64,000 nucleotides of DNA from positions 310,001 through 374,000 of the forward strand of contig NZ_JACVZE010000007.1 in the NCBI RefSeq assembly GCF_015461805.1, given 5' to 3'. Under the pieces are notes generated by a model. That model was not told the origin of the DNA, did not search any database, and worked only from the letters and a program-made list of their open reading frames with translations. The first letter of the stretch is position 1. Every line of letters begins with the position of its first letter. Made by a program: the position numbers and the translations under genes. Shown here piece by piece: positions 16,014 to 24,428 of the stretch. The DNA is from Pseudomonas pisciculturae (GTDB taxonomy: Bacteria > Pseudomonadota > Gammaproteobacteria > Pseudomonadales > Pseudomonadaceae).

Positions 16014-16679
16014 GTGACGCTGACCTTCAACTGCTCACAAGCGGCCTGTGATTTTTTCAGCCGTATTCACAAGGGCAGAAAAATCACAGCGATCCAACCC
16101 GTGCCGCCGATTCAAGTATCGGGGGAGGCTCTGTATACGGATCCCCATCAGTGGTTACTACACGCTGCGACTGTCCAGCGTAAGCATGTAGTGCTGGCGA
16201 TTCACTTGAAAACCCGTTATTGCATGCTGTTTTTTGACATGAAAAAAGCCGATGCCGAAGGCTTTGTGCAGGCGTTTATCAACCGTTGGACGATGGGGGT
16301 CATGGATCTTGCAATGAAGTGCGGGTTACTCGACTTTGTTGATCCGCAAATGCCAGAGCAGTTGTTGAAGGAGGTGTGCCAATCCTTTCTTATGCTCCCG
16401 CGCGGCGATCGCAGTGCGCAAACACACATCAATGAAGTGCTTCGGTTTTTCAAATGGGATGCTGAAGACTTTGATTTTGTAAACCAACCCTGGAGTGCTG
16501 TTCGCTACGACGCTCGTACCAATCACACACCAAGAACCATCAAGGGGCAGAAGGGCTGCATCTGGCCCGATGAGGAAATGTTGATGTACTGGGTGGTTAC
16601 GTTAGGCGGTACGCCTGTGCCAAAGGCTGAACAGGTTCGAGAGATCTACCGGCAGTCTTTACGCATGCGGGTTGATTAA
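16014..16679 (+). CDS. DUF6933-like hypothetical protein
   Basis: A 221-residue protein beginning LTFNCSQAACDFF, with HQWLLHAATVQRKHVVLAIHLKTRYCMLFFDMKKAD. This resembles the DUF6933 family (function unknown), in which a small alpha-beta domain starts LTFNCT..A..FF. A GTG start at 16014 follows TGAGGA. The C-terminal part (after about 150) is unassigned. It probably forms a unit with the 15610 gene. Its last four bases overlap the convergent 16676-17629 gene. Confidence 0.6.
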   Translation: MTLTFNCSQAACDFFSRIHKGRKITAIQPVPPIQVSGEALYTDPHQWLLHAATVQRKHVVLAIHLKTRYCMLFFDMKKADAEGFVQAFINRWTMGVMDLAMKCGLLDFVDPQMPEQLLKEVCQSFLMLPRGDRSAQTHINEVLRFFKWDAEDFDFVNQPWSAVRYDARTNHTPRTIKGQKGCIWPDEEMLMYWVVTLGGTPVPKAEQVREIYRQSLRMRVD

Positions 16680-17629
16680 AGACTCTCCACCCCTGGCGCC
16701 TCCCGAATAATCAGGTGGTCCAGGTTTTCGATATTGACGCTGAACACCCCAAACGTCTGCTCGGGATTCTTCATGCTTGGCACCTGTTTCAGTTCCGGCG
16801 TCACTCCGTAGAAGAAACAATACAACGGCCGCTCGCTGCCCGCCGCGGCCTTGATCTGCTCCAGGAATGCCTTGCGCTTGCGGTAGTTGTCGATGAGTTT
16901 TTTGCTCAAGTAGACGTTGACCGAATACGGTTTTTTGTCGAGCCACACCTTCTTTTCGAAGTCGATGCGAAAGCTGCTGGTGTAGTCCTTGATGGCCTTG
17001 ATCTTGCCCCAGTAGATCAGGCCTTTATTGTCTTGCAGGTATTCGATCTTCTTGAAAAACGTCCAGTAAGTGGCGGTGTGGTCGCCGATCTTTAACGGCA
17101 TGGACTTGAGCTTGTCCTTGTCGTCGATATTGGACACGTAGCATTCCACCGGGTGGGCGAACACGCTGGTTTTGTCTGGTGTGGTTTCGCTGGCGACATG
17201 GGCGTGGGGGACGCTGCTTGAAGGCACTTTCGGTGTTTCTTGTGGGGCGTTTATTTCACCGCCAATAACGGGGGCTTTACGCGCGTACTGACGCCGTGTG
17301 AGCACAAATTCCGATGGGAAGTTTTCCTCCCGCTCGTCGTCACTTTCATCGGTCGCCGCTTTGTGCGCACTGGCGTAGCGGCAGCCTTCGATATGCCGGG
17401 TGCTGGCCTTGTTCTTGAAGTGCGGGGTGCGCAGGTAATTGACGTTCTTGGCGTTGAAGGTGCTCAGCGCATTGCCCGTATTGAACGCTGCGCGGCAGTC
17501 GTCGTTGGGGCAGAGGAAGCGGTCCTTGTCGGAATCGAAGGCGGCGGTTTCGTCGAAATTCAGGTCTCGCACGTCGTAGATCGACAATTTTTCGTCGAGA
17601 CTCAGGCAATAGGCCGTATCGAATTTCAT
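16676..17629 (-). CDS. Unknown protein with CoiA-like Cys/His N-terminus
   Basis: A 317-residue soluble protein I cannot place in a named family. Residues about 38-83 carry a zinc-site-like series, FLCPNDDC...HF...H..GC, similar to the N-terminal metal motif of competence protein CoiA. A low-complexity linker follows (about 90-160, acidic then Pro/Ser/Thr), then a mixed alpha-beta C-terminal domain (about 160-317) with YWTFFKKIEYLQDNKGLIYWGKI. No nuclease motif could be identified. It is convergent with the 16014 gene. The domain plan of a DNA/RNA-associated protein is suggestive only. Confidence 0.55.
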   Translation of the reverse strand: MKFDTAYCLSLDEKLSIYDVRDLNFDETAAFDSDKDRFLCPNDDCRAAFNTGNALSTFNAKNVNYLRTPHFKNKASTRHIEGCRYASAHKAATDESDDEREENFPSEFVLTRRQYARKAPVIGGEINAPQETPKVPSSSVPHAHVASETTPDKTSVFAHPVECYVSNIDDKDKLKSMPLKIGDHTATYWTFFKKIEYLQDNKGLIYWGKIKAIKDYTSSFRIDFEKKVWLDKKPYSVNVYLSKKLIDNYRKRKAFLEQIKAAAGSERPLYCFFYGVTPELKQVPSMKNPEQTFGVFSVNIENLDHLIIREAPGVESL

Positions 17630-17695
17630 GGGGCTCGGGTCCGTGAACGCAGTTGCTAGATATTACGCAGATATCAGTCATGAAGGAGATCAAAA

Positions 17696-17730
17696 TGTGG
17701 GAGCTGTCGAGCCCCAGCGAGGCTGCGAAG
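17696..17730. repeat. Single REP-like unit
   Basis: Starts TGTGGGAGCTGTCGAGCCCC and continues with AGCGAGGCTGCGAAG, the other common Pseudomonas REP sequence class. No inverted partner is adjacent. It lies between two minus-strand genes. Confidence 0.6.
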
Positions 17731-17769
17731 GGTTCGACTCGGTCTCCCGGCCGACCCCACTCACCCGCA

Positions 17770-18426
17770 TCACCGCTGCAACCGAGCTCGCTTCTTCTTC
17801 GCATGAAAATGCCGAAAATGCGCATCCTGTGCCGCCGCCAGCAACTCGCGATCCCCTCGCGTATCGCCCCAGGCCCGCAGCCGATACTCCCCCAGGTCCC
17901 CATACACCGCCTCAAGCCTGAGCACCTTGTTTTCGCACCGGCAATTATTGCCAGTGAGCTTGCCAGTCAACACGCCGTCGACCACCTCAAGCTCAGTGCC
18001 GATCAACTTGATCCCCAAACGATCAGCAAACGGCTGCAACACCAGCGCAGGTGACGCCGAACACAACGTCACCTCTGCCCCGGAGCCCAGCTCCTGTTCC
18101 ACCGACAGCACCCCAGCCGGGCGCATCAACCGCGCCCAATTCTTCTGGCAATACTCCTCGGCCTTCTGCTGCACCCACGCCTTCTCCACCCCGGTCATAA
18201 AGGTGCGGATCAACTGCGCCTTCAACTCATCCCGGCTGATCTGGCGCAGCAAAAAACGCAGCCCTGGCACCGCCAGTTTTACCATCCGGCCATAGAATTC
18301 CGAGGCGCCAAAGGCAAACTTGAGGAAGGGCACAAAACTGTCGTGGTGGGTGAGAGTGCCGTCGAAGTCAAAGACGGAAAGTACTTTGGCATCTGCGGGG
18401 CCGGCTTCGAGCATGTCTGGGTTCAC
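17770..18426 (-). CDS. HAD-superfamily hydrolase, subfamily IB (phosphoserine phosphatase-like)
   Basis: Cytosolic Mg2+-dependent phosphatase of 218 residues. Motif I FDFDGTLTHHD (about 18-28) holds the nucleophile and acid Asp; motif II LCSASPALVL (about 120-129); motif III Lys near 165; motif IV GDTRGDRELL (about 187-196). The alpha-helical cap between I and II marks subclass C1 (IB). The substrate is probably a small phosphate monoester or phospholipid headgroup. Start is the GTG at 18426 with GAGG six bases upstream; an ATG four codons in is the alternative. Confidence 0.85.
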   Translation of the reverse strand: MNPDMLEAGPADAKVLSVFDFDGTLTHHDSFVPFLKFAFGASEFYGRMVKLAVPGLRFLLRQISRDELKAQLIRTFMTGVEKAWVQQKAEEYCQKNWARLMRPAGVLSVEQELGSGAEVTLCSASPALVLQPFADRLGIKLIGTELEVVDGVLTGKLTGNNCRCENKVLRLEAVYGDLGEYRLRAWGDTRGDRELLAAAQDAHFRHFHAKKKRARLQR

Positions 18427-18487
18427 GGTTGGCCTCGATCCTATCTAATATTTTTTTGAGCGTGTATCAGGTTGTGACAGCAGGAGG

Positions 18488-18694
18488 TCACTCCCGTGCC
18501 AATCTTTGGACTTTTGCGTAAAGCCCTTCGGTGAAAGCATCCCGATCAGTCGATCGGTGACAACGCTGATGGCAATTGGTGCACAAGGCTACAGCATTGC
18601 TGACGCGATCCGAACCCTTCTGGGCGAGGTGCTTGACGTGATGTACTTCAAGAAATGGCTGGCTTTGAAGGTTAAGCGCGATCTTTCGGCTGAA
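18488..18694 (-). pseudogene. HNH endonuclease, C-terminal remnant
   Basis: The minus strand encodes an open stretch ending at TGA 18490-18488 that reads FLEVHHVKHLAQKGSDRVSN, AVALCTNCHQRCHR and ends LYAKVQRLARE. This is the classic HNH finger of McrA-type endonucleases, with HH, N and C-x2-CH all present. Only about 69 codons remain. There is no start codon, and the N-terminal two-thirds is gone, replaced by the end of the neighbouring membrane-protein gene (stop at 18696). It is therefore a broken gene, a sign of past gene turnover here. Confidence 0.7.
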
Positions 18695-18695
18695 G

Positions 18696-19205
18696 TCAGG
18701 GGTAGTCCATGCGCTCCAGCCGATCGATGGCTTTATCCAGGACTATTTGCTGGTCGCATAGCCGCATACGCAGATCTATAAGCCTTTCTTTCTGTTCTCC
18801 AATCGACCGCGCTGACGGGTTATCTAGCATTTCTTGGGCGTTTAATTGGATCACTTCGATGTTCTTGAGGGTGGCGTTGACAGCGGCTCTCGCGCGCACT
18901 TTGTCGGCTTTGGCCAGGTGCTGGGCTTTCAACAAAATGCCGCTGGCAATCAAGCTGCCGCCTGCTGCCGCAATGGTGTAGCTGACAAATGAGGCTGCCA
19001 GCTTCAGGTCGCTGAAAAACTTTGCAACTTGGGCATTATCAGCAGCTTCCTGCAATGCATAGGAGAGATACCCTCCCGCGAGTGCAAGGACAAACCCGGC
19101 GATGTAAAGAATAAACGGCTTTCTAAAGACAAATCCGCCGAGAAAGAGCCAGGCTGCCAGCCCCAATGTTGTGATGATGAGGAGAGTGGAATAGAGCATT
19201 TCCAT
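18696..19205 (-). CDS. Hypothetical membrane protein with C-terminal coiled coil
   Basis: A 169-residue protein. Three hydrophobic helices (about 5-25, 28-46, 68-92) are followed by a charged helical tail (about 95-169) rich in heptad-like Leu/Ile. It is not a family I know. Starts possible: ATG 19205, ATG 19199, or a TTG at 19217 right after AGAAGG; 19205 is a compromise. It abuts the HNH remnant downstream and lies 75 bp from the nrdB 3' end on the same strand, separated by the nrdB terminator. Confidence 0.55.
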   Translation of the reverse strand: MEMLYSTLLIITTLGLAAWLFLGGFVFRKPFILYIAGFVLALAGGYLSYALQEAADNAQVAKFFSDLKLAASFVSYTIAAAGGSLIASGILLKAQHLAKADKVRARAAVNATLKNIEVIQLNAQEMLDNPSARSIGEQKERLIDLRMRLCDQQIVLDKAIDRLERMDYP

Positions 19206-19235
19206 TTGCTGATTCAACCTTCTAAGATTTTTTGC

Positions 19236-19263
19236 AAAAAAAAGAGCCGCTTGTGGGCGGCTC
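19236..19263 (-). terminator. Rho-independent terminator of nrdB
   Basis: Seven-bp GC stem (GAGCCGC / GCGGCTC) with a short loop, followed on the minus strand by eight T. It lies 18 bp past the nrdB stop. Confidence 0.85.
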
Positions 19264-19280
19264 TCTTTATGACCTTGGAA

Positions 19281-20531
19281 TCAATCCCAGCTCAGCGCAC
19301 CGCCAGTCTGGTACTCAATCACGCGGGTCTCAAAGAAGTTCTTCTCTTTCTTCAAGTCCATGATCTCGCTCATCCATGGGAACGGGTTGGTCGTCCCTGG
19401 GTATTCTTCTTTCAGGCCAATCTGCGACAAACGACGATTCGCGATGAACTTGAGGTAGTCCTCCATCATCGCCGCGTTCATGCCCAGCACACCACGTGGC
19501 ATGGTATCGCGCGCGTATTCGATCTCCAGCTGAGTCCCTTGCAGGATCATCTGGGTCGCTTCTTCTTTCATCTCGGCATCCCACAGGTGTGGGTTTTCGA
19601 TTTTGATCTGGTTGATCACGTCGATACCGAAGTTCAGGTGCATCGACTCGTCACGCAGGATGTACTGGAACTGCTCGGCCACGCCGGTCATTTTGTTGCG
19701 ACGGCCCATGGACAAGATCTGGGTGAAGCCGCAATAGAAGAAGATGCCTTCCAGCACGCAGTAGTAGGCGACCAGGTTGCGCAGCAGCTCCTTGTCGGTG
19801 TCGACGGTGCCGGTTTCGAACTTCGGATCGGAGATCGAACGGGTGTACTTCAAGCCCCAAGCGGCTTTTTTAGCGACCGATGGAATCTCGTGGTACATGT
19901 TGAAGATCTCGCCTTCATCCATGGCCAGCGATTCGATGCAGTACTGGTAGGCGTGGGTGTGGATCGCTTCTTCGAAGGCCTGGCGCAGGATGTACTGGCG
20001 GCACTCCGGGTTGGTGATCAGGCGGTACACGGCCAGTACCAGGTTGTTGGCAACCAGGGAGTCGGCGGTGGAGAAGAAGCCCAGGTTGCGCATGACGATG
20101 CGACGTTCGTCGTCGGTCAGGCCTTCAGGGTTGCGCCACAGGGCGATGTCGGCGGTCATGTTGACCTCTTGCGGCATCCAGTGGTTGGCGCAGCCGTCGA
20201 GGTACTTCTGCCAGGCCCAGTCGTACTTGAACGGCACGAGTTGGTTGAGGTCGGCGCGGCAGTTGATCATGCGTTTTTCGTCAACGGCGACGCGGGCGGC
20301 GGAGCCTTCGAGCTCGGCGAGGCCTTCGGCGACGTCGAGTTTGTCCAGGGCGGCCTTGGCGCGCACGATGGCGGCGGAGTCACTGGCGGTGACGGCGCGG
20401 GCTTCGATGGCGGCAGCAGCGCCGGCGCCGTCGAGGCGGTCCATGTTGGCTTCGGTGGCGTGGCCGGCGTTGGCGCCTTTGGTGGCTACTTCGCCTTCTT
20501 CTTCTTTGTCGAATTCGTCCCAGCTCAGCAT
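19281..20531 (-). CDS. nrdB: Class Ia ribonucleotide reductase, beta subunit
   Basis: R2 subunit, which holds the di-iron/tyrosyl-radical cofactor used by NrdA to reduce ribonucleoside diphosphates. It has 416 residues, longer than E. coli NrdB (376) because of an acidic, alanine-rich N-terminal extension (about 1-85). Iron-ligand segments: E in RQAFEEAIHTHAYQYCIE (about 183-200), the mid-helix around YYCVLEGIFFYCGF, and DESMHLNFG. Start ATG at 20531 has AGGAGA upstream; the open frame upstream to 20657 is not used. nrdA is not adjacent: 577 bp of non-coding DNA and a DUF2790 gene lie upstream. Confidence 0.95.
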   Translation of the reverse strand: MLSWDEFDKEEEGEVATKGANAGHATEANMDRLDGAGAAAAIEARAVTASDSAAIVRAKAALDKLDVAEGLAELEGSAARVAVDEKRMINCRADLNQLVPFKYDWAWQKYLDGCANHWMPQEVNMTADIALWRNPEGLTDDERRIVMRNLGFFSTADSLVANNLVLAVYRLITNPECRQYILRQAFEEAIHTHAYQYCIESLAMDEGEIFNMYHEIPSVAKKAAWGLKYTRSISDPKFETGTVDTDKELLRNLVAYYCVLEGIFFYCGFTQILSMGRRNKMTGVAEQFQYILRDESMHLNFGIDVINQIKIENPHLWDAEMKEEATQMILQGTQLEIEYARDTMPRGVLGMNAAMMEDYLKFIANRRLSQIGLKEEYPGTTNPFPWMSEIMDLKKEKNFFETRVIEYQTGGALSWD

Positions 20532-20985
20532 GACGTGTCGTCTCCTGCGTGAGGGCTCAAAGGTGCCCGTGTGAAACCGGATGGTTGGGTGTTCACACGG
20601 CCCAGAGGCCGCGGTGGATCTTAAGGAATCGTTTGTTGCAACAGCTCGCGCAGGCATTAAACGGAATCAGGGTTACGGGTGGTCTGCTTGAGGCTGAGGG
20701 GCGGAGCGGTGGGTGCTTGCTCCAGCGGGGCCTCAGGTTTGGCTCTTCATCCCAGTGTAAAGGGATATTGCAGGCCCGATTTACCCGCGCATTGTAGGGG
20801 AAAAAAACCGGTTTGTGTTGGGGCGGATGGTCACGGTGAGCAGACAAAAAGGCGGCTATTTGAGCCAGAGTGCGGGTTTATAAGGCTTTGCTGGGGTTGG
20901 ATTTTTTTGACGGACGGTGGGCGGGTTTTTACAGGCTGGGGGAGGGGCGGGTAAGTAAGGCTTTACGGGGTGGGTATGGCAGCTA

Positions 20986-21014
20986 CCGCCATCGGGGGCA
21001 AGCCCCCTCCCACA
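20986..21014. repeat. Single REP unit
   Basis: CCGCCATCGGGGGCAAGCCC followed by CCTCCCACA, the right half of the common REPIN of this genome without its partner. Confidence 0.8.
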
Positions 21015-21048
21015 TGTTGACCGCGTTGGGTCGAGAGGTAGGTGCTTT

Positions 21049-21072
21049 GCCGCAAGAACGATTTCTTGCGGC
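21049..21072. terminator. Hairpin downstream of the DUF2790 gene
   Basis: Perfect 10-bp stem GCCGCAAGAA / TTCTTGCGGC with a CGAT loop, 37 bp past the DUF2790 stop. No long T tract on either strand, so termination strength is uncertain. Confidence 0.5.
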
Positions 21073-21108
21073 GAATAAGATCAGGTGTGGGTTTAACTAA
21101 CGAAGTTG

Positions 21109-21378
21109 TTAACCGTTAGAGCAACCATTACCCATGATATGGTAATTAAGAATGTGACGTTGACCTTGCGAGTCCTCATATTCCATCTTCACCGGTACAA
21201 CTTCGCAAACGTCTGGAATACTGCTCATGGACAATACTTTTGCTACGTCCAGGTGGGTGCTGTAAGTGTAGTCCTCGACAATCGGGGCGTTGCGGCCAGC
21301 TACGTCAGTCGGGGCTTCGTCGGCCAGGGCGGCGGTGGCGCACAAGCTGCTGAGGGCCATAACTACTAAAGCTTTCAT
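21109..21378 (-). CDS. Secreted DUF2790-family small protein
   Basis: An 89-residue exported protein: signal peptide about 1-20 (MKALVVMALSSLCATAALA), then a compact domain with two cysteines (PDVCEVVPVKMEYEDSQG and the C-terminal NYHIMGNGCSNG) and the family pattern YGxxLDVxKVxS...CxVVPxxMxYxDSxG. DUF2790 proteins are common in Pseudomonas and of unknown function. The ATG at 21378 is used because it starts the signal peptide; the frame is open 36 bases upstream. It is divergent from acsA. Confidence 0.8.
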   Translation of the reverse strand: MKALVVMALSSLCATAALADEAPTDVAGRNAPIVEDYTYSTHLDVAKVLSMSSIPDVCEVVPVKMEYEDSQGQRHILNYHIMGNGCSNG

Positions 21379-21776
21379 TTCTCTATTTACCTTATTGAGG
21401 TCGAGTGGGGTCACGGGGCCCTTGTGAGGCCACGTGTGTAACTTAAGAGTTGGGAAGTTCGGATTAACGTTGCCTTCGTGGGGGCTGTTGCGTTGTTAAT
21501 CTCGGTGTCTTGTTGACGGAGTTGATTTTAGGCCTCTAGGTTATATTCATATACCCGTGCTTTTGATAAACACTATTGGCGGTTTTTGTAACAATCCCGT
21601 GGTACAGCTTTTTTCACACATCGCTCAAAGCGCCACGGGCCGCAGGCCAGAGCGGCAAAAGCACATAGCAGGGCAAAATGTAGGGGCTTGTTACTACCAT
21701 CGTCGAATGGTTCTATGGGGCCGCCCCGGCTACAACAGGGCATACAAAAACAACTATTGTCACCGAGGTAAGAAAG
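21379..21776. promoter_or_regulatory. Divergent intergenic region DUF2790 / acsA, with candidate operator
   Basis: No gene in 398 bp. The only structured site noted is the inverted repeat ACCAT-N6-ATGGT at 21696-21711, 66 bp before the acsA start, a possible binding site for the regulator of acetate/ethanol metabolism. The rest is AT-rich promoter-like sequence. Confidence 0.4.
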
Positions 21777-23732
21777 ATGAGTGCGGCTTCCCTGTACCCC
21801 GTTCGCCCCGAAGTAGCAGCCAATACCCTGACTGATGAGGCGACCTACAAGGCCATGTACCAGCAGTCGGTGGTCAACCCCGATGGCTTCTGGCGTGAGC
21901 AAGCCAAGCGCCTTGACTGGGTCAAGCCTTTCACCGCGGTGAAGCAGACCTCGTTCGACGATCACCATGTCGACATCAAGTGGTTTGCCGATGGCACCTT
22001 GAACGTGTCCTACAACTGCCTGGACCGCCATCTCGCCGAGCGCGGCGACCAGGCGGCCATCATCTGGGAAGGCGATGACCCTTCCGAAAGCCGCACCATC
22101 ACTTACCGCGAGCTGCATGAAGAAGTCTGCAAGTTCGCTAACGCCTTGCGTGGCCAGGATGTGCATCGCGGCGACGTGGTGACTATCTATATGCCGATGA
22201 TCCCCGAAGCCGTGGTCGCCATGCTGGCGTGTACCCGCATCGGTGCGATTCACTCCGTGGTGTTTGGCGGCTTTTCGCCGGAAGCACTGGCCGGTCGCAT
22301 TATCGACTGTAAGTCGAAGGTGGTGATCACCGCCGACGAAGGCATTCGTGCCGGTAAGAAGATTCCGCTGAAGGCCAACGTCGACGACGCGCTGACCAAC
22401 CCGGAAACCAACAGCATCCAGAAAGTCATCGTGTGCAAACGCACCAATGGCAACATCAAGTGGAACCAGCATCGCGACATCTGGTACGAAGACCTGATGA
22501 AAGTGGCGGGCACTGTGTGTGCGCCTAAAGAGATGGGCGCCGAAGAAGCGTTGTTCATCCTTTACACCTCCGGCTCCACCGGCAAGCCTAAAGGTGTGCA
22601 GCACACCACGGGCGGCTACCTGCTTTACGCGGCGCTGACCCACGAGCGCGTGTTCGACTATCGCCCAGGTGAAATCTACTGGTGCACCGCCGACGTTGGC
22701 TGGGTCACCGGCCACACTTATATCGTCTACGGCCCGTTGGCCAACGGCGCGACCACGCTGCTGTTCGAAGGCGTACCGAACTACCCGGATATCACCCGGG
22801 TGGCGAAGATCGTCGACAAGCACAAGGTCAATATCCTCTACACCGCCCCGACCGCGATCCGCGCCATGATGGCTTCCGGCACCGCAGCCGTGGAAGGCGC
22901 CGATGGCAGCAGCCTGCGCCTGCTGGGCTCGGTGGGTGAGCCGATCAACCCTGAAGCCTGGGACTGGTACTACAAAAACGTCGGCCAATCCCGTTGCCCG
23001 ATCGTCGACACCTGGTGGCAGACCGAAACCGGCGGCAACATGATGAGCCCGTTGCCAGGCGCCCATGCCCTCAAGCCGGGTTCGGCGGCACGCCCGTTTT
23101 TCGGCGTGGTGCCAGCGTTGGTGGACAACCTGGGCAACCTGATCGAAGGCGCCGCCGAAGGTAACCTGGTGATCCTCGATTCGTGGCCGGGCCAGGCGCG
23201 TACCCTGTACGGCGACCATGACCGCTTTGTCGACACCTACTTCAAGACCTTCCGTGGCATGTACTTCACCGGTGACGGTGCGCGTCGCGACGAAGACGGC
23301 TACTACTGGATCACTGGGCGTGTGGATGACGTGCTGAACGTGTCCGGCCACCGCATGGGCACTGCCGAGATTGAAAGCGCGATGGTTGCCCACCCTAAAG
23401 TCGCCGAAGCGGCGGTGGTAGGTGTGCCGCACGACATCAAAGGGCAGGGCATCTATGTGTATGTCACCCTCAAAAATGGCGAAGAGCCGAACGAGGCGCT
23501 GCGCCTGGAGCTGAAAAACTGGGTGCGTAAAGAGATCGGGCCGATTGCTTCGCCGGATGTGATCCAGTGGGCGCCGGGCTTGCCGAAGACGCGCTCGGGG
23601 AAAATCATGCGCCGGATTCTGCGCAAGATTGCTACCGCGGAATATGACGGGTTGGGGGATATCTCCACCCTGGCAGACCCAGGTGTGGTGGCGCATTTGA
23701 TTGAGACGCACAAGACCATGAATGTTGCGTAA
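21777..23732 (+). CDS. acsA: Acetyl-CoA synthetase
   Basis: AMP-forming ligase: acetate + ATP + CoA to acetyl-CoA, through acetyl-AMP. It has 651 residues, the normal length. Adenylate-forming motifs: A3 YTSGSTGKPKG (about 263-273), A5 WWQTETGG (about 413-420), A8 YYWITGRVDDVLNVSGHRMGTAEIE, A10 PKTRSGKIMRR with the catalytic Lys that is acetylated in this family. Start ATG at 21777 with GAGG nine bases upstream. PAO1 has the same neighbour order (acsA next to aotJ). Confidence 0.97.
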   Translation: MSAASLYPVRPEVAANTLTDEATYKAMYQQSVVNPDGFWREQAKRLDWVKPFTAVKQTSFDDHHVDIKWFADGTLNVSYNCLDRHLAERGDQAAIIWEGDDPSESRTITYRELHEEVCKFANALRGQDVHRGDVVTIYMPMIPEAVVAMLACTRIGAIHSVVFGGFSPEALAGRIIDCKSKVVITADEGIRAGKKIPLKANVDDALTNPETNSIQKVIVCKRTNGNIKWNQHRDIWYEDLMKVAGTVCAPKEMGAEEALFILYTSGSTGKPKGVQHTTGGYLLYAALTHERVFDYRPGEIYWCTADVGWVTGHTYIVYGPLANGATTLLFEGVPNYPDITRVAKIVDKHKVNILYTAPTAIRAMMASGTAAVEGADGSSLRLLGSVGEPINPEAWDWYYKNVGQSRCPIVDTWWQTETGGNMMSPLPGAHALKPGSAARPFFGVVPALVDNLGNLIEGAAEGNLVILDSWPGQARTLYGDHDRFVDTYFKTFRGMYFTGDGARRDEDGYYWITGRVDDVLNVSGHRMGTAEIESAMVAHPKVAEAAVVGVPHDIKGQGIYVYVTLKNGEEPNEALRLELKNWVRKEIGPIASPDVIQWAPGLPKTRSGKIMRRILRKIATAEYDGLGDISTLADPGVVAHLIETHKTMNVA

Positions 23733-23749
23733 GGCGCATTGATGGTCCC

Positions 23750-23787
23750 AAGCCCCGCCCGGTGCAAACCAGGTGGGGCTTTTTTTA
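23750..23787 (+). terminator. Terminator of acsA
   Basis: Stem AAGCCCCGCC / GGTGGGGCTT with one G-T pair, followed by a run of seven T, 18 bp after the acsA stop. Confidence 0.85.
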
Positions 23788-23815
23788 TGAATTCCAGAGG
23801 CCAGTGGAGATCAAG

Positions 23816-23904
23816 TGTGGGAGGGGGCTTGCCCCTGATGGCAGTGTGTCAGTCAGCACAGGTGTGTCTGATGTACCGCTATCGGGGGCAAGCCCCCTCC
23901 CACA
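23816..23904. repeat. REPIN (inverted REP pair)
   Basis: TGTGGGAGGGGGCTTGCCCC at the left and the inverted GGGGCAAGCCCCCTCCCACA at the right, about 45 bases between. Confidence 0.9.
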
Positions 23905-24428
23905 GTTGATCTCCATTGCACATTCAGGTGGATGGTGGTCTGACGGACTCGAATAACCCCCAACCCAATAAATATCGGTTTCTATCGTAGGAGGTTTCTG
24001 GATGTTACCGCCATTGCCAAATGTGTAACCCCGCGCCCAAACATGAGGCAATGGGCTACACCTCTGCCCCGAAAAGCCGCATTCCAGACACCCTCCCAAA
24101 TAAGATTAAACGCCAGACTTGCCGTCCCAGAAGGGTTTGCGAATAATAGGCCCGCAATTTGCAGCGTCTACAGGTTTACTGTCTTTTGCTTCTGCATAAA
24201 AAACAGAGGCTGTCAATGTGCTGGAACCGCTTTCTCAGTGCTTCTGTAAATTGTTGTCGCATTGAGGAAATATCGGCTTCCGGCCTGTCGTTAGAATGCC
24301 GATCACTCGCTCGTCGTCTCCGATGTTGAATCGGTGTAGGACGAAGCACCGCTATTCGGTTTCACCTTCGCCGCATCGTGGGCCATGGCTCATACTGCTG
24401 TTTTGCCCTATACCGATGGAGTCCCAAG
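23905..24428 (+). promoter_or_regulatory. aotJ upstream region with ArgR half-sites and an 8-codon ORF
   Basis: No normal gene in 524 bp. At 24255-24270 lies TGTCGC-N8-AA, the P. aeruginosa ArgR half-site consensus; a weaker TGTCG follows at 24286, 31 bp on. At 24002-24028 an ATG follows AGGAGG by seven bases but the frame (MLPPLPNV) stops after eight codons; it may be a leader peptide or relic. Confidence 0.55.

Larger units (their letters stand above)
20532..21108. other. Long intergenic region upstream of nrdB
   Basis: No convincing gene in 577 bp. It holds the nrdB leader and promoter area, a T-rich tract read leftward near 20805, a single REP unit (20986-21014) and a hairpin (21049-21072). 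I did not find a clear NrdR box. An open minus-strand frame of 84 codons (20593-20847) is proline- and arginine-rich and looks spurious. Confidence 0.6.

Noticed and set aside
18506..18781. 91-codon plus-strand open frame
   Set aside because: The opposite strand carries a recognisable HNH motif and the end of a membrane-protein gene.
19029..20552. 507-codon plus-strand open frame opposite nrdB
   Set aside because: nrdB is full length with all motifs; the antisense product is Val/Asp/Gly-rich shadow sequence.
20593..20847. 84-codon minus-strand frame upstream of nrdB, considered as an nrdA end or leader peptide
   Set aside because: No similarity to the NrdA C-terminus and no ribosome site; Pro/Arg-rich composition suggests noise.
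21573..23711. 712-codon minus-strand open frame opposite acsA
   Set aside because: acsA is unmistakable on the plus strand; the antisense frame is a codon-bias artefact without family matches that I can see.
23785..24099. 104-codon minus-strand frame crossing a REPIN
   Set aside because: Most of it is translated REP sequence; no start context.
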